Positions 17,049-25,321 of a DNA stretch of 48,041 nt are shown piece after piece; position 1 is the first letter of the stretch, and the number at the start of each line of letters is the position of its first letter. A program made the translations under genes and the position numbers. This stretch comes from Rhodoferax sp. (GTDB taxonomy: Bacteria; Pseudomonadota; Gammaproteobacteria; Burkholderiales; Burkholderiaceae_C). The stretch spans positions 1 through 48,041 of the forward strand of contig JANYJD010000065.1 of the NCBI GenBank assembly GCA_025358555.1, written 5' to 3'. The notes under the pieces are model-generated. The model searched no databases. It saw only the letters and a list, made by a program, of their open reading frames with translations, and had not been told where the DNA came from.

Positions 17049-17111
17049 GTTTAGACGGACTGTATTCATTTCTTTAAGACATGTCCAGTCCTTCCCAATT
17101 TATGGTGATTC

Positions 17112-17927
17112 ATGACAATCAATGCACACAACAGACTTTTAATGACGGGGGCTGCTGGCGGCCTTGGCCAGGCCATGCGGGGTCGCCTGAAGGCCAATTG
17201 CGCCGTACTGCGTCTGTCTGACAGGGCAGAATTTGGCCCGGCCCATTCGCATGAAGAAATCATGCTGGCCGACCTGGCCGATGCCGATGCCGTGTTGGCC
17301 ACGATGCACGGCGTGGATGCTGTAGTGCACTTTGGCGGCATCTCGGTTGAAGGCCCGTTTGGCCCGATTCTGCAAGCCAATATTCTGGGGGTCTACAACC
17401 TGTATGAGGCGGCCCGCAAGCAGGGCACGAAACGCATTGTGTTTGCAAGCTCCAACCACGTCACAGGCTACTACCGGCAGTCTGAGACCATCACCGCAGA
17501 CCATGCTCCGCGCCCCGATGGGCTGTACGGCGTGAGCAAGGCGTTTGGCGAAGACCTGTCACGTTTTTACTATGACCGCTACGGCATTGAGACGGCCTGC
17601 GTGCGCATTGGCTCCAGCTTTCCCGAGCCCAAAGACCGCCGCATGCTGGCAAGCTGGCTTAGCTATGACGACCTGCACCGACTCATCACCGCCTGCCTGA
17701 CGACGCCCGTGCTCGGGCACAGCATCATCTTTGGCATGTCCAACAATTCCGTGACATGGTGGGACAACGCCCGCGCGCGCCACGTAGGCTACGCGCCTCA
17801 GGACAGCTCTGACGTGTTTCGCGAGGCCGTATTTGCCCGGACCCCAGCCCCTGATGCGAGCGACCCGGCGGTGCAGTTCCAGGGCGGCGGGTTTGTGAAG
17901 GCGGGACCTTTTCCGTTTACGGGGTAG
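17112..17927 (+). CDS. udh: uronate dehydrogenase
   Basis: A 271-residue short-chain/extended SDR enzyme oxidising D-galacturonate or D-glucuronate to the aldarolactone with NAD+. The nucleotide-binding motif LLMTGAAGGLGQAM is at the N-terminus, followed by VVHFGGISVEGPF, IVFASSNHVTGYY with the catalytic Ser and the YGVSKAFGED Tyr-x3-Lys pair. The block RIGSSFPEPKDRRMLASWLS closely parallels known Udh enzymes, as does the end (VQFQGGGFV). With the glucarate-dehydratase-like gene at 19298 it outlines the oxidative uronate pathway. The transporter genes between them are decayed. Confidence 0.92.
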   Translation: MTINAHNRLLMTGAAGGLGQAMRGRLKANCAVLRLSDRAEFGPAHSHEEIMLADLADADAVLATMHGVDAVVHFGGISVEGPFGPILQANILGVYNLYEAARKQGTKRIVFASSNHVTGYYRQSETITADHAPRPDGLYGVSKAFGEDLSRFYYDRYGIETACVRIGSSFPEPKDRRMLASWLSYDDLHRLITACLTTPVLGHSIIFGMSNNSVTWWDNARARHVGYAPQDSSDVFREAVFARTPAPDASDPAVQFQGGGFVKAGPFPFTG

Positions 17928-18020
17928 CGCAACTTTCTTCCTCGCGCCGTCACGCTCAGCCCATCATTTTTGATTTTAATTTCACCTGTTTATTCACCCT
18001 GTTCATCCAAGGACACATCC

Positions 18021-18563
18021 ATGGAAAACCACTCGACTTTTCGCAGAACCCTCATCGCTGGCGCCACCGCAGCCATTGCGGTTTTGGCCTTTTCAGTGTC
18101 ATTCACCGCAACGGCGCAAACCGTGCTCAAGGCGGCAGCAGCCTGTGCACCAAGAAAAAGGTCACCACACCGGCCGACCTGAAAGGGCAAAAAGTCCGCA
18201 TGATGGGCAACCCGCTGTTTGTGGACACCATGAACGCGATGGGCGGCAATGGCATTGCCATGGGCTATGGCGAAGTGTTCAGCGCGCTGCAAACAGGCGT
18301 GCTGGATGGCGCGGAGAACAACCCGCCGAGCATGTTCACCTCCAACCACTACAACGCGGGCACCAAGTTTTACGCGCAGACCAACCACTTGATCATCCCC
18401 GAGATTTTTGTCATGTCCAAGGTGACTTGGGACAAGCCCAGCAAAGACGAGCAGGCGCTGGTGCTGAAGTTCTCCAGGGAAGCGCAGATGGAGCAGCGCG
18501 CCCTGTGGGACAAGAGCGTGGCAGAGTACACGGTGAAGTTGAAAGTAGCTGGCGTGGAGTTTG
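18021..18563 (+). pseudogene. dctP: TRAP transporter DctP remnant
   Basis: A broken periplasmic solute receptor of the TRAP family. The signal peptide is intact (MENHSTFRRTLIAGATAAIA, ending near TATAQ). Roughly 100 residues are then missing, and after a frame change the sequence resumes at TKKKVTTPADLKGQKVR, continuing with MGNPLFVDTMNAMGGNG and GVLDGAENNPPSMFTSNHY to KLKVAGVEF. There the C-terminal tail is lost and DctM sequence begins directly. No functional receptor can be made. It lies just after udh, so the lost ligand was probably a uronate or aldarate. Confidence 0.88.
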
Positions 18564-19259
18564 TTGCGGCATTGTTTCTGGCAGGCCTGCTGCCAGGGCT
18601 GCTGTTGGGGGAGATGCTGGCGGTGTACTGCCTGTACTTGGCTCGCTAGAAGAATTTTCCCAAGGGCGAGTCATCCCCGTGAAACAGGCGCTGAAAATCT
18701 GCATTGAGGCGATGTGGGGCCTGATGACCATGGTGATCATTCTGGGGGGCATCATGTCAGGCGTGTTTACGGCCAACGAGTCGGCTTCGATTGCGGTGAT
18801 CTGGGCGTTTTTTGTCACCATGTTCATCTACCGCGACTACAAGTGGCGCGACTTGCCCAAGCTGGTGCACCGCACGGTTAAAACCGTCACCACGCTGACG
18901 AACAACACCTACCTGATTTTGTTTTACATCAACATCATGCTGCTGATTCTGGGCACGCTGATGGACATGGCGCCGCTCATCCTCATCTTGACGCCCATTC
19001 TGCTGCCAGTGGTCAAAACATTGGGCGTGGACCCGGTGCACTTTGGCATCATCATCAGGGTCAACCTGGGCATTGGCTTTCTGACGCCGCCCGTGGGGTC
19101 GGTGCTGGTTGTGGGCAGTGCCGTGGGCAAACTTTCGATTGAAAAGCTCGTCAACGCCATGTACCCATTTTTTTCGGCGTGCTGCTGCTGCTGCTGCTGG
19201 CGATGGTGACGTATTGGCCGGCGCTCACGCTGTGGTTGCCTGGATCGATGCTGAAGTAG
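18564..19259 (+). pseudogene. dctM: TRAP transporter DctM (large permease) remnant
   Basis: Pieces of a TRAP large permease with several lesions. It starts mid-protein as VAALFLAGLLPGLLLG fused to the DctP remnant, stops at TAG 18647-18649, and resumes in another frame at VIPVKQALKICIEAMWGLM. TVKTVTTLTNNTYLIL indicates loss of about 28 residues between conserved blocks. The last block is MDMAPLILILTPILLPVV to IEKLVNAMYP; a run of T then CTG repeats (19170-19196) shifts the frame again, the true end reading LLLLLLAMVTYWPALTLWLP to 19259. The small subunit DctQ is absent altogether. Confidence 0.88.
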
Positions 19260-19297
19260 GCGACAATTCCATCGGCCCCGTACTGCATGTCCTACCT

Positions 19298-20563
19298 ATG
19301 AAAATAGCTGCCGTTCGCGTCACGCCCATCGCCATCAAAGACCCGCCGTTGCTGAACGCAGCAGGGGTGCATGAGCCGTTTGGTTTGCGTTCCATCATTG
19401 AAGTGCAGGGTGCCAATGGCCTGGTTGGCCTGGGCGAGACCTATGGCGATGCACCCGTGCTGGGCTTGTTGACCCAGGTGCAAGACAGCCTGGTGGGTTT
19501 GTCTGCATTTGATGTGAATGGTTTGCTTGCGCGGATCAAAGCGGCCGCGCCAGGCGTTGCCACCGGGCATGTTGAGATGGAACTGGCACCGGGTTCGTTG
19601 GGTAGCAATCTGGTTAACAGCGCTTTCTCGGCGTTTGAAGTGGCCTTTCTCGATCTGCAGGCGCGCACAATCGGCATCCCTCTGGTGGATCTGCTGGGAG
19701 GCGCAGTGCGCAACAAGGTGGCGTATTCGGCCTACTTGTTTTACAAGTGGGACGCTGCGGTGGACGCTGAGTATGCAACCGATCCCTATGGCGAAGCAGT
19801 CAACCCGCAACAGATCGTCAAGCAAGCCCGGCAGATGATCGATCAATATGGTTTTGAGAGCATCAAGCTCAAGGCCGGGGTGTTTGACCCAGAGGAGGAG
19901 GCAGACGCCGTACTGGCGCTCAAGGCCGCGTTTCCCAGCCACCAGCTGCGCATCGACCCCAACAGCAACTGGACTCTGCCGACCAGTTTGAAGGTGGCGA
20001 AAAAGCTCGATGGTTGCCTGGAGTATTACGAAGACCCAACGCCCACACTGGAAGGTATGGCAGCTTTGCATCGGCAGACCGGGCTGCCGCTGGCCACCAA
20101 CATGGTCATTACCAACTGGGCTGAGCTTAGGCGCAGCGTTGAACTGGGTGCCGTGCAGATTCTGCTTTCAGACCACCACTTTTGGGGCGGACTGCGCGCC
20201 ACGCAGGCATTGGCAAAAACCTGCGAGGCGTTTGGATTGGGCCTGTCGATGCACAGCAACTCGCACCTGGGCATCAGCCTGATGGCGATGACGCATCTGG
20301 CCGCGTCCGTCCAGCACCTGAGCTATGCCTGCGACACGCACTACCCGTGGCAGCAGGACGAGGTTCTGGTGGGCGGCAAAGTGCCCATCACCGGCGGCTG
20401 TGTGCATTTGACCGACAAGCCCGGTCTGGGTGTAGAGTTGGACCACGAAAAGTTGGCTGAGTTGCACCAGGCGTTTCTGCAATGCCGCATTCGCACCCGC
20501 AATGACGTGGCGCAGATGCAGCGTTTTCGTCCTGACTGGCGGCAGGTCAAACCCAGGTTTTAG
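19298..20563 (+). CDS. glucarate dehydratase family enzyme (enolase superfamily)
   Basis: A 421-residue enolase-superfamily acid-sugar dehydratase of the glucarate dehydratase group, which would dehydrate glucarate or galactarate to 5-dehydro-4-deoxy-glucarate. Seen: the N-terminal cap with MKIAAVRVTPIAIKDPPLL, the KxK motif in FESIKLKAGVF, the metal ligands in LRIDPNSNW and EYYEDPTPT, and the C-terminal catalytic His in LSMHSNSHLGISLMAM. ATG 19298 gives this canonical start, 39 bp after the DctM remnant. With udh it would carry hexuronates toward 2-oxoglutarate. The specific epimer cannot be decided by eye. The enzyme looks intact although its transporter is not. Confidence 0.88.
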   Translation: MKIAAVRVTPIAIKDPPLLNAAGVHEPFGLRSIIEVQGANGLVGLGETYGDAPVLGLLTQVQDSLVGLSAFDVNGLLARIKAAAPGVATGHVEMELAPGSLGSNLVNSAFSAFEVAFLDLQARTIGIPLVDLLGGAVRNKVAYSAYLFYKWDAAVDAEYATDPYGEAVNPQQIVKQARQMIDQYGFESIKLKAGVFDPEEEADAVLALKAAFPSHQLRIDPNSNWTLPTSLKVAKKLDGCLEYYEDPTPTLEGMAALHRQTGLPLATNMVITNWAELRRSVELGAVQILLSDHHFWGGLRATQALAKTCEAFGLGLSMHSNSHLGISLMAMTHLAASVQHLSYACDTHYPWQQDEVLVGGKVPITGGCVHLTDKPGLGVELDHEKLAELHQAFLQCRIRTRNDVAQMQRFRPDWRQVKPRF

Positions 20564-20829
20564 GCGTCATCATTTCTACCATCACCGTTCAGTCAGACCC
20601 AGTGGGTGCTGGCTTCATTCAATCGCTCCAAGTGGAGCTGCTCATGGCGATACAACTCCCGCAAGTGCGGACCCGGCTTACAGGGCAGGAGGCGGATCAT
20701 GGCGCCTCATACGGCATAACGCTATTACCCTATAACGCCGTCAGCACCCGGCGAAGGTGATCGGCGATGTTGTGGCTGGCCTGATAGACTGTTTTTTGTG
20801 CTCAACCCCCCTCAAGGAGCCGCCGCGTC
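20564..20829. other. intergenic stretch with no recognised gene
   Basis: About 266 bp between the dehydratase and the GST gene. Short open frames exist on both strands but none matches a family I recognise and none has good codon use. It may hold the GST promoter; no clear -35/-10 pair was seen. Confidence 0.5.
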
Positions 20830-21498
20830 ATGACCCAAGCAACCCAAGCAACCCAAGCAACTCAATCCACCCCGGCCGCGCAGGTCACCCTATTCCATAG
20901 CCCCAACACCCGCTCCACCGGCGCGCTGATTTTGCTCAAGGAACTGCAGGCCGACTACCACCTGCACGTGCTCAACATGAAGGCCGGCGAGCAGCGCGGC
21001 GCAGCCTATCTGGCGATCAATCCCATGGGCAAGGTGCCAGCCATCATGCACGGCGGCGCACTGGTGACGGAGCAGGTGGCGGTGTTTTTGTACCTGGCCG
21101 ATCTGTTCCCCAAGAATGGTTTGGCCCCGGCAATTGGCGACCCCCTGCGCGGGCCTTACCTTCGCTGGATGGCGTTTTATGGTTCATGTTTTGAGCCTGC
21201 GCTGGTGGACCGTGCCATGAAGCGAGAGCCTGCGCCAGCTTCCACGGCCCCCTATGGCGACTACGACACCATGCTCACAACACTGACGGACCAACTCGCG
21301 CGCGGGCCGTACCTGCTGGGCGAAAATTTCAGCGCAGCAGACGTGTTGTGGGGAACAGCGCTGACTTGGACCACGGCCTTCAAGCTGGTGCCAGACTTGC
21401 CAGTCATCAAGGCCTACATGGCCCGGGTGAATGCCCGCCCGTCAGTGGCGTGGGCACGCGCCAAAGACGCTGCGCTTGCGGCAGGCCAGAGCGCTTGA
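20830..21498 (+). CDS. glutathione S-transferase family protein
   Basis: A 222-residue GST. The N-terminal thioredoxin-like domain shows VTLFHSPNTRSTGALILL, then INPMGKVPAIMHGGALVTEQ with the conserved cis-Pro and the glutathione-contacting Glu-Gln, and the all-helical C-terminal domain includes LLGENFSAADVLWGTAL, the N-capping motif. It would conjugate or thiolyse electrophiles in the cytosol. The N-terminus begins with a tandem nine-base repeat encoding TQATQATQATQ, probably unstructured and prone to length change. It precedes the DMT transporter by about 90 bp. Confidence 0.9.
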   Translation: MTQATQATQATQSTPAAQVTLFHSPNTRSTGALILLKELQADYHLHVLNMKAGEQRGAAYLAINPMGKVPAIMHGGALVTEQVAVFLYLADLFPKNGLAPAIGDPLRGPYLRWMAFYGSCFEPALVDRAMKREPAPASTAPYGDYDTMLTTLTDQLARGPYLLGENFSAADVLWGTALTWTTAFKLVPDLPVIKAYMARVNARPSVAWARAKDAALAAGQSA

Positions 21499-21588
21499 CC
21501 CGCGGCGCGCATCTGCGGCACTGGCGCGCGCGCTGGCGTCGCCACCGGCACCACGGCACGTTGCCCTAAAGCTTCCACACAAAATCGT

Positions 21589-22548
21589 ATGTCCCGCTCC
21601 CACGTCGCCGTCCTGACACTGCTTGCCATGCTGGCATTCGCAGGCAACTCGTTGCTGTGCCGTCTGGCGCTTAAACACACTGGCATTGACGCTGCCAGCT
21701 TCACGGCGGTCCGGCTGATTTCGGCCAGTGTCGTCTTGTGCGTGTTGGCAGGCGGTTGGAACTCCAATTGGTTTAACGGATGGCGCAGTGCGTGGCAATG
21801 CGGCGGCAACTGGCCGTCCGCTTTTGCCCTGTTCGCCTACGCCGCCGGGTTTTCGTTTGCGTACATCAGCCTGCCTGCCGCCACGGGTGCGCTGCTGCTG
21901 TTTGGCGCGGTGCAGGCCACGATGATTGGCTACGGCGTGTGGGCTGGCGAGCGTCTGCTGCCCCTGCAGATCGTCGGCCTGGTGTTCGCGCTGTGTGGGC
22001 TGGTCGCGTTGGTGCTGCCGGGACTTGCCGCGCCACCACCGGGCAGCGCCCTGTTGATGGTGGGCGCGGGTGTGGCCTGGGGTGTGTACTCATTGCGTGG
22101 CAAGGCCGGACCGGGAGGCCAGGGTGGCTCGAGGTCTGGCAGCCCGATCACCGTGACTGCGGGCAACTTCATGCGTACGGTGCCGCTCACGCTGGGCTTG
22201 AGCCTGCTCATGGCCAGCAGTGCTTCGCTGGATGGCCCGGGTGTCTGGTGTGGCGTGATGTCCGGTGCGCTGACTTCTGGCATTGGCTATGCGATCTGGT
22301 ACCGGGTGTTGCCGGCGCTAAAAGCGGCCAGCGCGGCGACGGTGCAGCTTAGCGTGCCGGTGATCGCCGCCGCCGGAGGCGTTGTGTTGATTGGTGAGCC
22401 CCTCAGCTTGCGCTTGGTGCTGGCATCCATCGCCATTCTGGCGGGGATTGCGCTTGTCATTCTCAACAAGAAGCCGACTCCACGGCAGGCGTCAGAGCAA
22501 GGGGCAGGTAGGCCACCCGCCGCACCTGCGGACAGCGCCAAACCCTGA
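21589..22548 (+). CDS. DMT superfamily transporter (EamA domains)
   Basis: A 319-residue inner-membrane protein with about ten hydrophobic segments arranged as two EamA repeats. The first repeat starts LLAMLAFAGNSLLCRLALKH and contains FAYISLPAATGALLLFGAVQ; the second ends VIAAAGGVVLIGEPLSLRLV and ALVILNKKPT. EamA proteins are metabolite exporters or importers (amino acids, nucleotides, others), and the substrate cannot be inferred. A Pro/Ala-rich hydrophilic tail follows the last segment. The gene ends immediately before a candidate ECF promoter. Confidence 0.9.
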   Translation: MSRSHVAVLTLLAMLAFAGNSLLCRLALKHTGIDAASFTAVRLISASVVLCVLAGGWNSNWFNGWRSAWQCGGNWPSAFALFAYAAGFSFAYISLPAATGALLLFGAVQATMIGYGVWAGERLLPLQIVGLVFALCGLVALVLPGLAAPPPGSALLMVGAGVAWGVYSLRGKAGPGGQGGSRSGSPITVTAGNFMRTVPLTLGLSLLMASSASLDGPGVWCGVMSGALTSGIGYAIWYRVLPALKAASAATVQLSVPVIAAAGGVVLIGEPLSLRLVLASIAILAGIALVILNKKPTPRQASEQGAGRPPAAPADSAKP

Positions 22549-22577
22549 TGTAACCTTTTTCGTGCTGCCCGGTATAA
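22549..22577 (+). promoter_or_regulatory. candidate ECF-type promoter of the sigma gene
   Basis: TGTAACC (22549-22555), N15, GGTATAA (22571-22577) lies about 108 bp upstream of the sigma-factor start. The AAC core at -35 is typical of ECF promoters, and these genes often autoregulate. It is a candidate by position and form only. Confidence 0.35.
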
Positions 22578-22685
22578 GACGCACAGGCCCATAAACCCGT
22601 GGGTCTGCTGCCATGAAAGACGCTGCAACATGAACACCCGGTTACCCGACTATTCAGCGAGCCCAGCGCCTTCGAGCTGCTGCGA

Positions 22686-23330
22686 ATGCGGCCGCCGCCT
22701 GTTGGGGAAGCGCCGTTGAGCGTGCAGCCAATTTTGCAACGCATCGCCCGCGGCGAGCAGCGGGCCTTTGCCGAATTGGTGGCGATTTACCAGCGTCCGC
22801 TGTTTGGGTTTTTGGGCCGCATGGGCATGGGCCAGGCGCAGGCAGAAGACATTGCGCAAGAGACATTTCTGCGCGCCTGGACGCACCTGCCCAGTTTCGA
22901 TCCGTCCCAGTCGCAGTTTGGCACCTGGCTTTTCACGATTGCCCGCAACCTTGCGTACAACGCGCTGCAAAGCGCAGCGCACAAGCGCGAGGTTAGCGGT
23001 ACAGAAATGGAACCGCCCGATGCGGCCTGCCCGCAACCCGGCCCGTTGCAGGTGATGGAACGCGCCCAGCAGCAGGCCCGGCTGCAAGCGGCCCTGCGCC
23101 AGCTACCCATGCCGGACCGCAGCGCGCTGGCCCTGGTGTACGTGCATGAGCTGGCGCTGGCCGACGTGGCCCGCATTGAGGGCGACAGCCTGGCGGCCAT
23201 CAAGACCCGATTGCACCGGGCCAAACAGCGCCTGCGGGACATATTGCAATCGACCCCTGAATCGACCCCTGAATCGCCCAATGAATCGCCCTGCGAATCG
23301 ACCGCACCCTCGGAGACTCACCATGGATGA
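22686..23330 (+). CDS. ECF-type RNA polymerase sigma factor
   Basis: A 214-residue group IV sigma factor. Region 2 includes FAELVAIYQRPLFGFLGR, AEDIAQETFLRAWTHL and FGTWLFTIARNLAYNAL. Region 4 is LPMPDRSALALVYVHELALADV with RIEGDSLAAIKTRLHRAKQR. The C-terminal tail is made of four-residue repeats (TPES, TPES, PNES, PCES) from a 12-base tandem repeat at about 23249-23301. The ATG at 22686 is chosen; a TTG at 22716 would also fit. The 3' end overlaps the start of the small membrane protein gene, the layout of a sigma/anti-sigma pair. Confidence 0.92.
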   Translation: MRPPPVGEAPLSVQPILQRIARGEQRAFAELVAIYQRPLFGFLGRMGMGQAQAEDIAQETFLRAWTHLPSFDPSQSQFGTWLFTIARNLAYNALQSAAHKREVSGTEMEPPDAACPQPGPLQVMERAQQQARLQAALRQLPMPDRSALALVYVHELALADVARIEGDSLAAIKTRLHRAKQRLRDILQSTPESTPESPNESPCESTAPSETHHG

Positions 23331-23652
23331 CGACCTGGACTCACTGCTGCGCGAAGACTTGTTGCTGCCGCCGCCGGACTTCACACAGCGGGTGATGAAA
23401 AACCTGGCGGCACAAATTCAGCCGTTGCCGCACGCCCAAGCAGATTCTTTGCCACACCTTCTTGCGCAAGCCGTGCAAAGGCCCGCGAGGCCCAGCGGGT
23501 GGGCTCCAGAAGGGCGGGCAGTTTGGCCCCGCCTGCGCTGGTTGGCGGCACGCGCCGGGCTGGCAGGCGGCGGCTTGTTGGGCTTTGTGTTGGGCCTGGA
23601 CCAGCTTGCAAGTTTTGTGTTTGGCCTGTGGTTGGCAGGTGCCGCTCTTTAG
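23323..23652 (+). CDS. putative anti-sigma factor, single-span membrane protein
   Basis: A 109-residue protein that starts with an acidic helix (MDDDLDSLLREDLLLPPPDF) and ends in a hydrophobic Gly-rich segment (LAGGGLLGFVLGLDQLASFV then FGLWLAG) that could span the membrane. No catalytic domain is seen. The ATG at 23323 overlaps the sigma gene by 8 bp, so the products are translationally coupled. Small anti-sigma factors with an N-terminal cytosolic sigma-binding part and a membrane anchor fit this description. The assignment rests on context and topology, not on a recognised domain. Confidence 0.65.
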   Translation: MDDDLDSLLREDLLLPPPDFTQRVMKNLAAQIQPLPHAQADSLPHLLAQAVQRPARPSGWAPEGRAVWPRLRWLAARAGLAGGGLLGFVLGLDQLASFVFGLWLAGAAL

Positions 23653-23724
23653 GCCCTTGACCTTAAGCCATTCGCCTTAAACCGATGCACGCAAACCATT
23701 GACTTTTTCTTGAAGGAACACATC

Positions 23725-24789
23725 ATGAATTCCCAGAATCCACGCGCCCCTGAATCCGAAACAGCACCGGATCCGGCCCCGGCGCAAGCCATGGCCCCGC
23801 GCCGCCCCATCGTCGCTGCCCTGGCATCGCTCGTCCTGCCGGGCTTTGGCCAGTTCTACAACGGCGAGTTAAACCGTGCCATCTGGCTCTTCCTGGGCTT
23901 TGCCGTGCTGTGCATCCCGGCCATCGCGCTGATTGCGCTGTACCTGCCCGATGGCTTGATGCTGCCGATTCTGGTGCTGGGTCTTGCTGCCGCGCTCGGC
24001 GTGTGGGGTTACGCGGTGTGGGACGCATGGCGCGGTGCGCGCGCCCACCGGGGTGGCCCGGCCAGGGCGTGGCAGCAAAGCGGCGTCTACGCACTGGTCT
24101 TTGTGCTGTGCGACCTGCTGGCCCTGCCGCTGCTCACGCTGTATGTGCGGGAACACCAGGTGGAACCGTTTTACATTCCATCTACCAGCATGGAGCCAAG
24201 CGTGCGCCGGGGCGACCGGATCTGGGCCGACAAGCGCTACAACTGCCCCGGCTGCAAAGAGGGCGTGCACCGCGGAGATATCGCGGTGTTTGCCTATCCA
24301 AATGACCGCAGCGTGCGCTACATCAAGCGCGTGATTGGTCTGCCGGGGGATCAAATCCAGCTCAAGGACCGGCAGGTTTGGGTCAACGGGCAGGCGCTGC
24401 AAGGGTCAGCCGCACCACCTACAACGCCAACCGCCGCTGGCGCGCCCACCGGTGGCGTGGAGGCCATTGACGGGCACACGTGGCAAGTGCAATGGGTGGA
24501 ACCCGCCGTTTCCGCAAAGTCGGCAACTGTCAACCCGGCAGCCACTGCCCCGACCCCGACCGTTGTGCCACCCTTGAACCGCGCGCAAACGGTCGCTGCC
24601 AAAGAACTGCAACTCACCGTGCCAGATGGCCAGGTGTTTGTGCTGGGTGACAACCGGGTGAACAGCTCCGACTCGCGCAACTTTGGCACCGTGCCCATGC
24701 AGGACATTTTGGGCAGGGCGCGCCAGGTGTGGTTTTCAGCCGATGAGAATGGCGTGCGCTGGGGGCGGCTGGGGCAGGTGCTGCAATGA
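23725..24789 (+). CDS. lepB: signal peptidase I with extra N-terminal membrane domain
   Basis: A 354-residue type I signal peptidase, removing signal peptides on the periplasmic side. Catalytic Ser is in YIPSTSMEPSVRRGD, catalytic Lys in VRYIKRVIGLPGDQIQL, and the closing box is VFVLGDNRVNSSDSRNFG. Upstream of the peptidase lies an added domain of several hydrophobic segments with LASLVLPGFGQFYNGELNRA and WLFLGFAVLCIPAIALIA, resembling TM2-like membrane modules. Between the Lys box and the C-terminal box is a Pro/Ala/Thr-rich insertion (roughly residues 225-285). ATG 23725 has an AAGGA site seven bases upstream. It follows the sigma/anti-sigma pair and may belong to that regulon; a housekeeping lepB probably exists elsewhere. 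Confidence 0.88.
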   Translation: MNSQNPRAPESETAPDPAPAQAMAPRRPIVAALASLVLPGFGQFYNGELNRAIWLFLGFAVLCIPAIALIALYLPDGLMLPILVLGLAAALGVWGYAVWDAWRGARAHRGGPARAWQQSGVYALVFVLCDLLALPLLTLYVREHQVEPFYIPSTSMEPSVRRGDRIWADKRYNCPGCKEGVHRGDIAVFAYPNDRSVRYIKRVIGLPGDQIQLKDRQVWVNGQALQGSAAPPTTPTAAGAPTGGVEAIDGHTWQVQWVEPAVSAKSATVNPAATAPTPTVVPPLNRAQTVAAKELQLTVPDGQVFVLGDNRVNSSDSRNFGTVPMQDILGRARQVWFSADENGVRWGRLGQVLQ

Positions 24790-24815
24790 GTTGGAAAATC
24801 CCGCACCGATGTCAG

Positions 24816-24846
24816 ACCGGCACTACAGGCCGGTTGAAATTTTTTA
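24816..24846 (+). terminator. candidate intrinsic terminator after lepB
   Basis: Stem ACCGGC (24816-24821) and GCCGGT (24829-24834) with a 7-base loop, followed by GAAATTTTTT. It lies 26 bp after the lepB stop. The loop and right arm (CTACAGGCCG) resemble the end of the dispersed repeat, so it may derive from a copy. Confidence 0.55.
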
Positions 24847-24882
24847 AAAAGAGTATAAAATGTCCATAAAAGGAGTTTTGCC

Positions 24883-25320
24883 ATTTCCCTTGCACTTGCC
24901 TACCCCACCAGCCGCTTCGAGCCCGCCGCGCTGGTTGACCTGAATGCCAGGGCCGAGCGCGAGCGCCTGTCGGCCTCTGCCATCAAGGGGTTTTTCAGGT
25001 TGGCAGCCCAATGGCGCGTCAAAGACGAAGACGCGCGGGAGTTGCTGGGTGGCCTGTCCAGCAGCGCGTTTTATGAGTGGAAAAAGAACGCCGACCGCAT
25101 GCTCGATGTAGACCGCATCACGCGCATCTCGTTTCTGATCGGCATCTACAAAGCGCTGCACATTTTGTATGGCGACAAGCTGGCCGATGAGTGGGTGATG
25201 CTGCCCAACCAGAACATCATCTTTGGCGGCCAGGCGCCGCTGCAGTACATGCTGTCGGGTGGCCTGATTGCGATGCAGACAGTACGCAAACTGCTGGATG
25301 CGCGGCGCGGAGGGCTTTGA
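24883..25320 (+). CDS. Xre/MbcA/ParS-type antitoxin of RES/Xre pair
   Basis: An about 145-residue antitoxin. The helical DNA-binding part (LSASAIKGFFRLAAQW, ARELLGGLSSSAFYEWKK) is followed by the C-terminal MbcA/ParS toxin-binding domain (ISFLIGIYKALHILYGDKLA, PLQYMLSGGLIAMQTVRKLL). No ATG, GTG or TTG fits the family N-terminus. The strong ribosome site AAGGAG (24870-24875) points to an ATT at 24883 in the right frame (ISLALAYPTSRFEPAALVDL), matching family members that begin MS-AxAYP. The other in-frame option is TTG 25000, which would remove a large conserved part. An ATG at 24860 is in the wrong frame. So the start is either a rare ATT codon or a mutated or mis-sequenced ATG. Confidence 0.82.
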   Translation: MSLALAYPTSRFEPAALVDLNARAERERLSASAIKGFFRLAAQWRVKDEDARELLGGLSSSAFYEWKKNADRMLDVDRITRISFLIGIYKALHILYGDKLADEWVMLPNQNIIFGGQAPLQYMLSGGLIAMQTVRKLLDARRGGL

Positions 25321-25321
25321 G

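Noticed and set aside
19178-19196. CTG tandem run in the DctM remnant
   Set aside because: It encodes the natural poly-Leu end of the permease in the original frame; it is a slippage site but not an independent feature.
20830-20870. Nine-base tandem repeat at the GST start as a possible regulatory phase-variation tract
   Set aside because: Repeat length is a multiple of three, so changes in copy number would not switch the frame.
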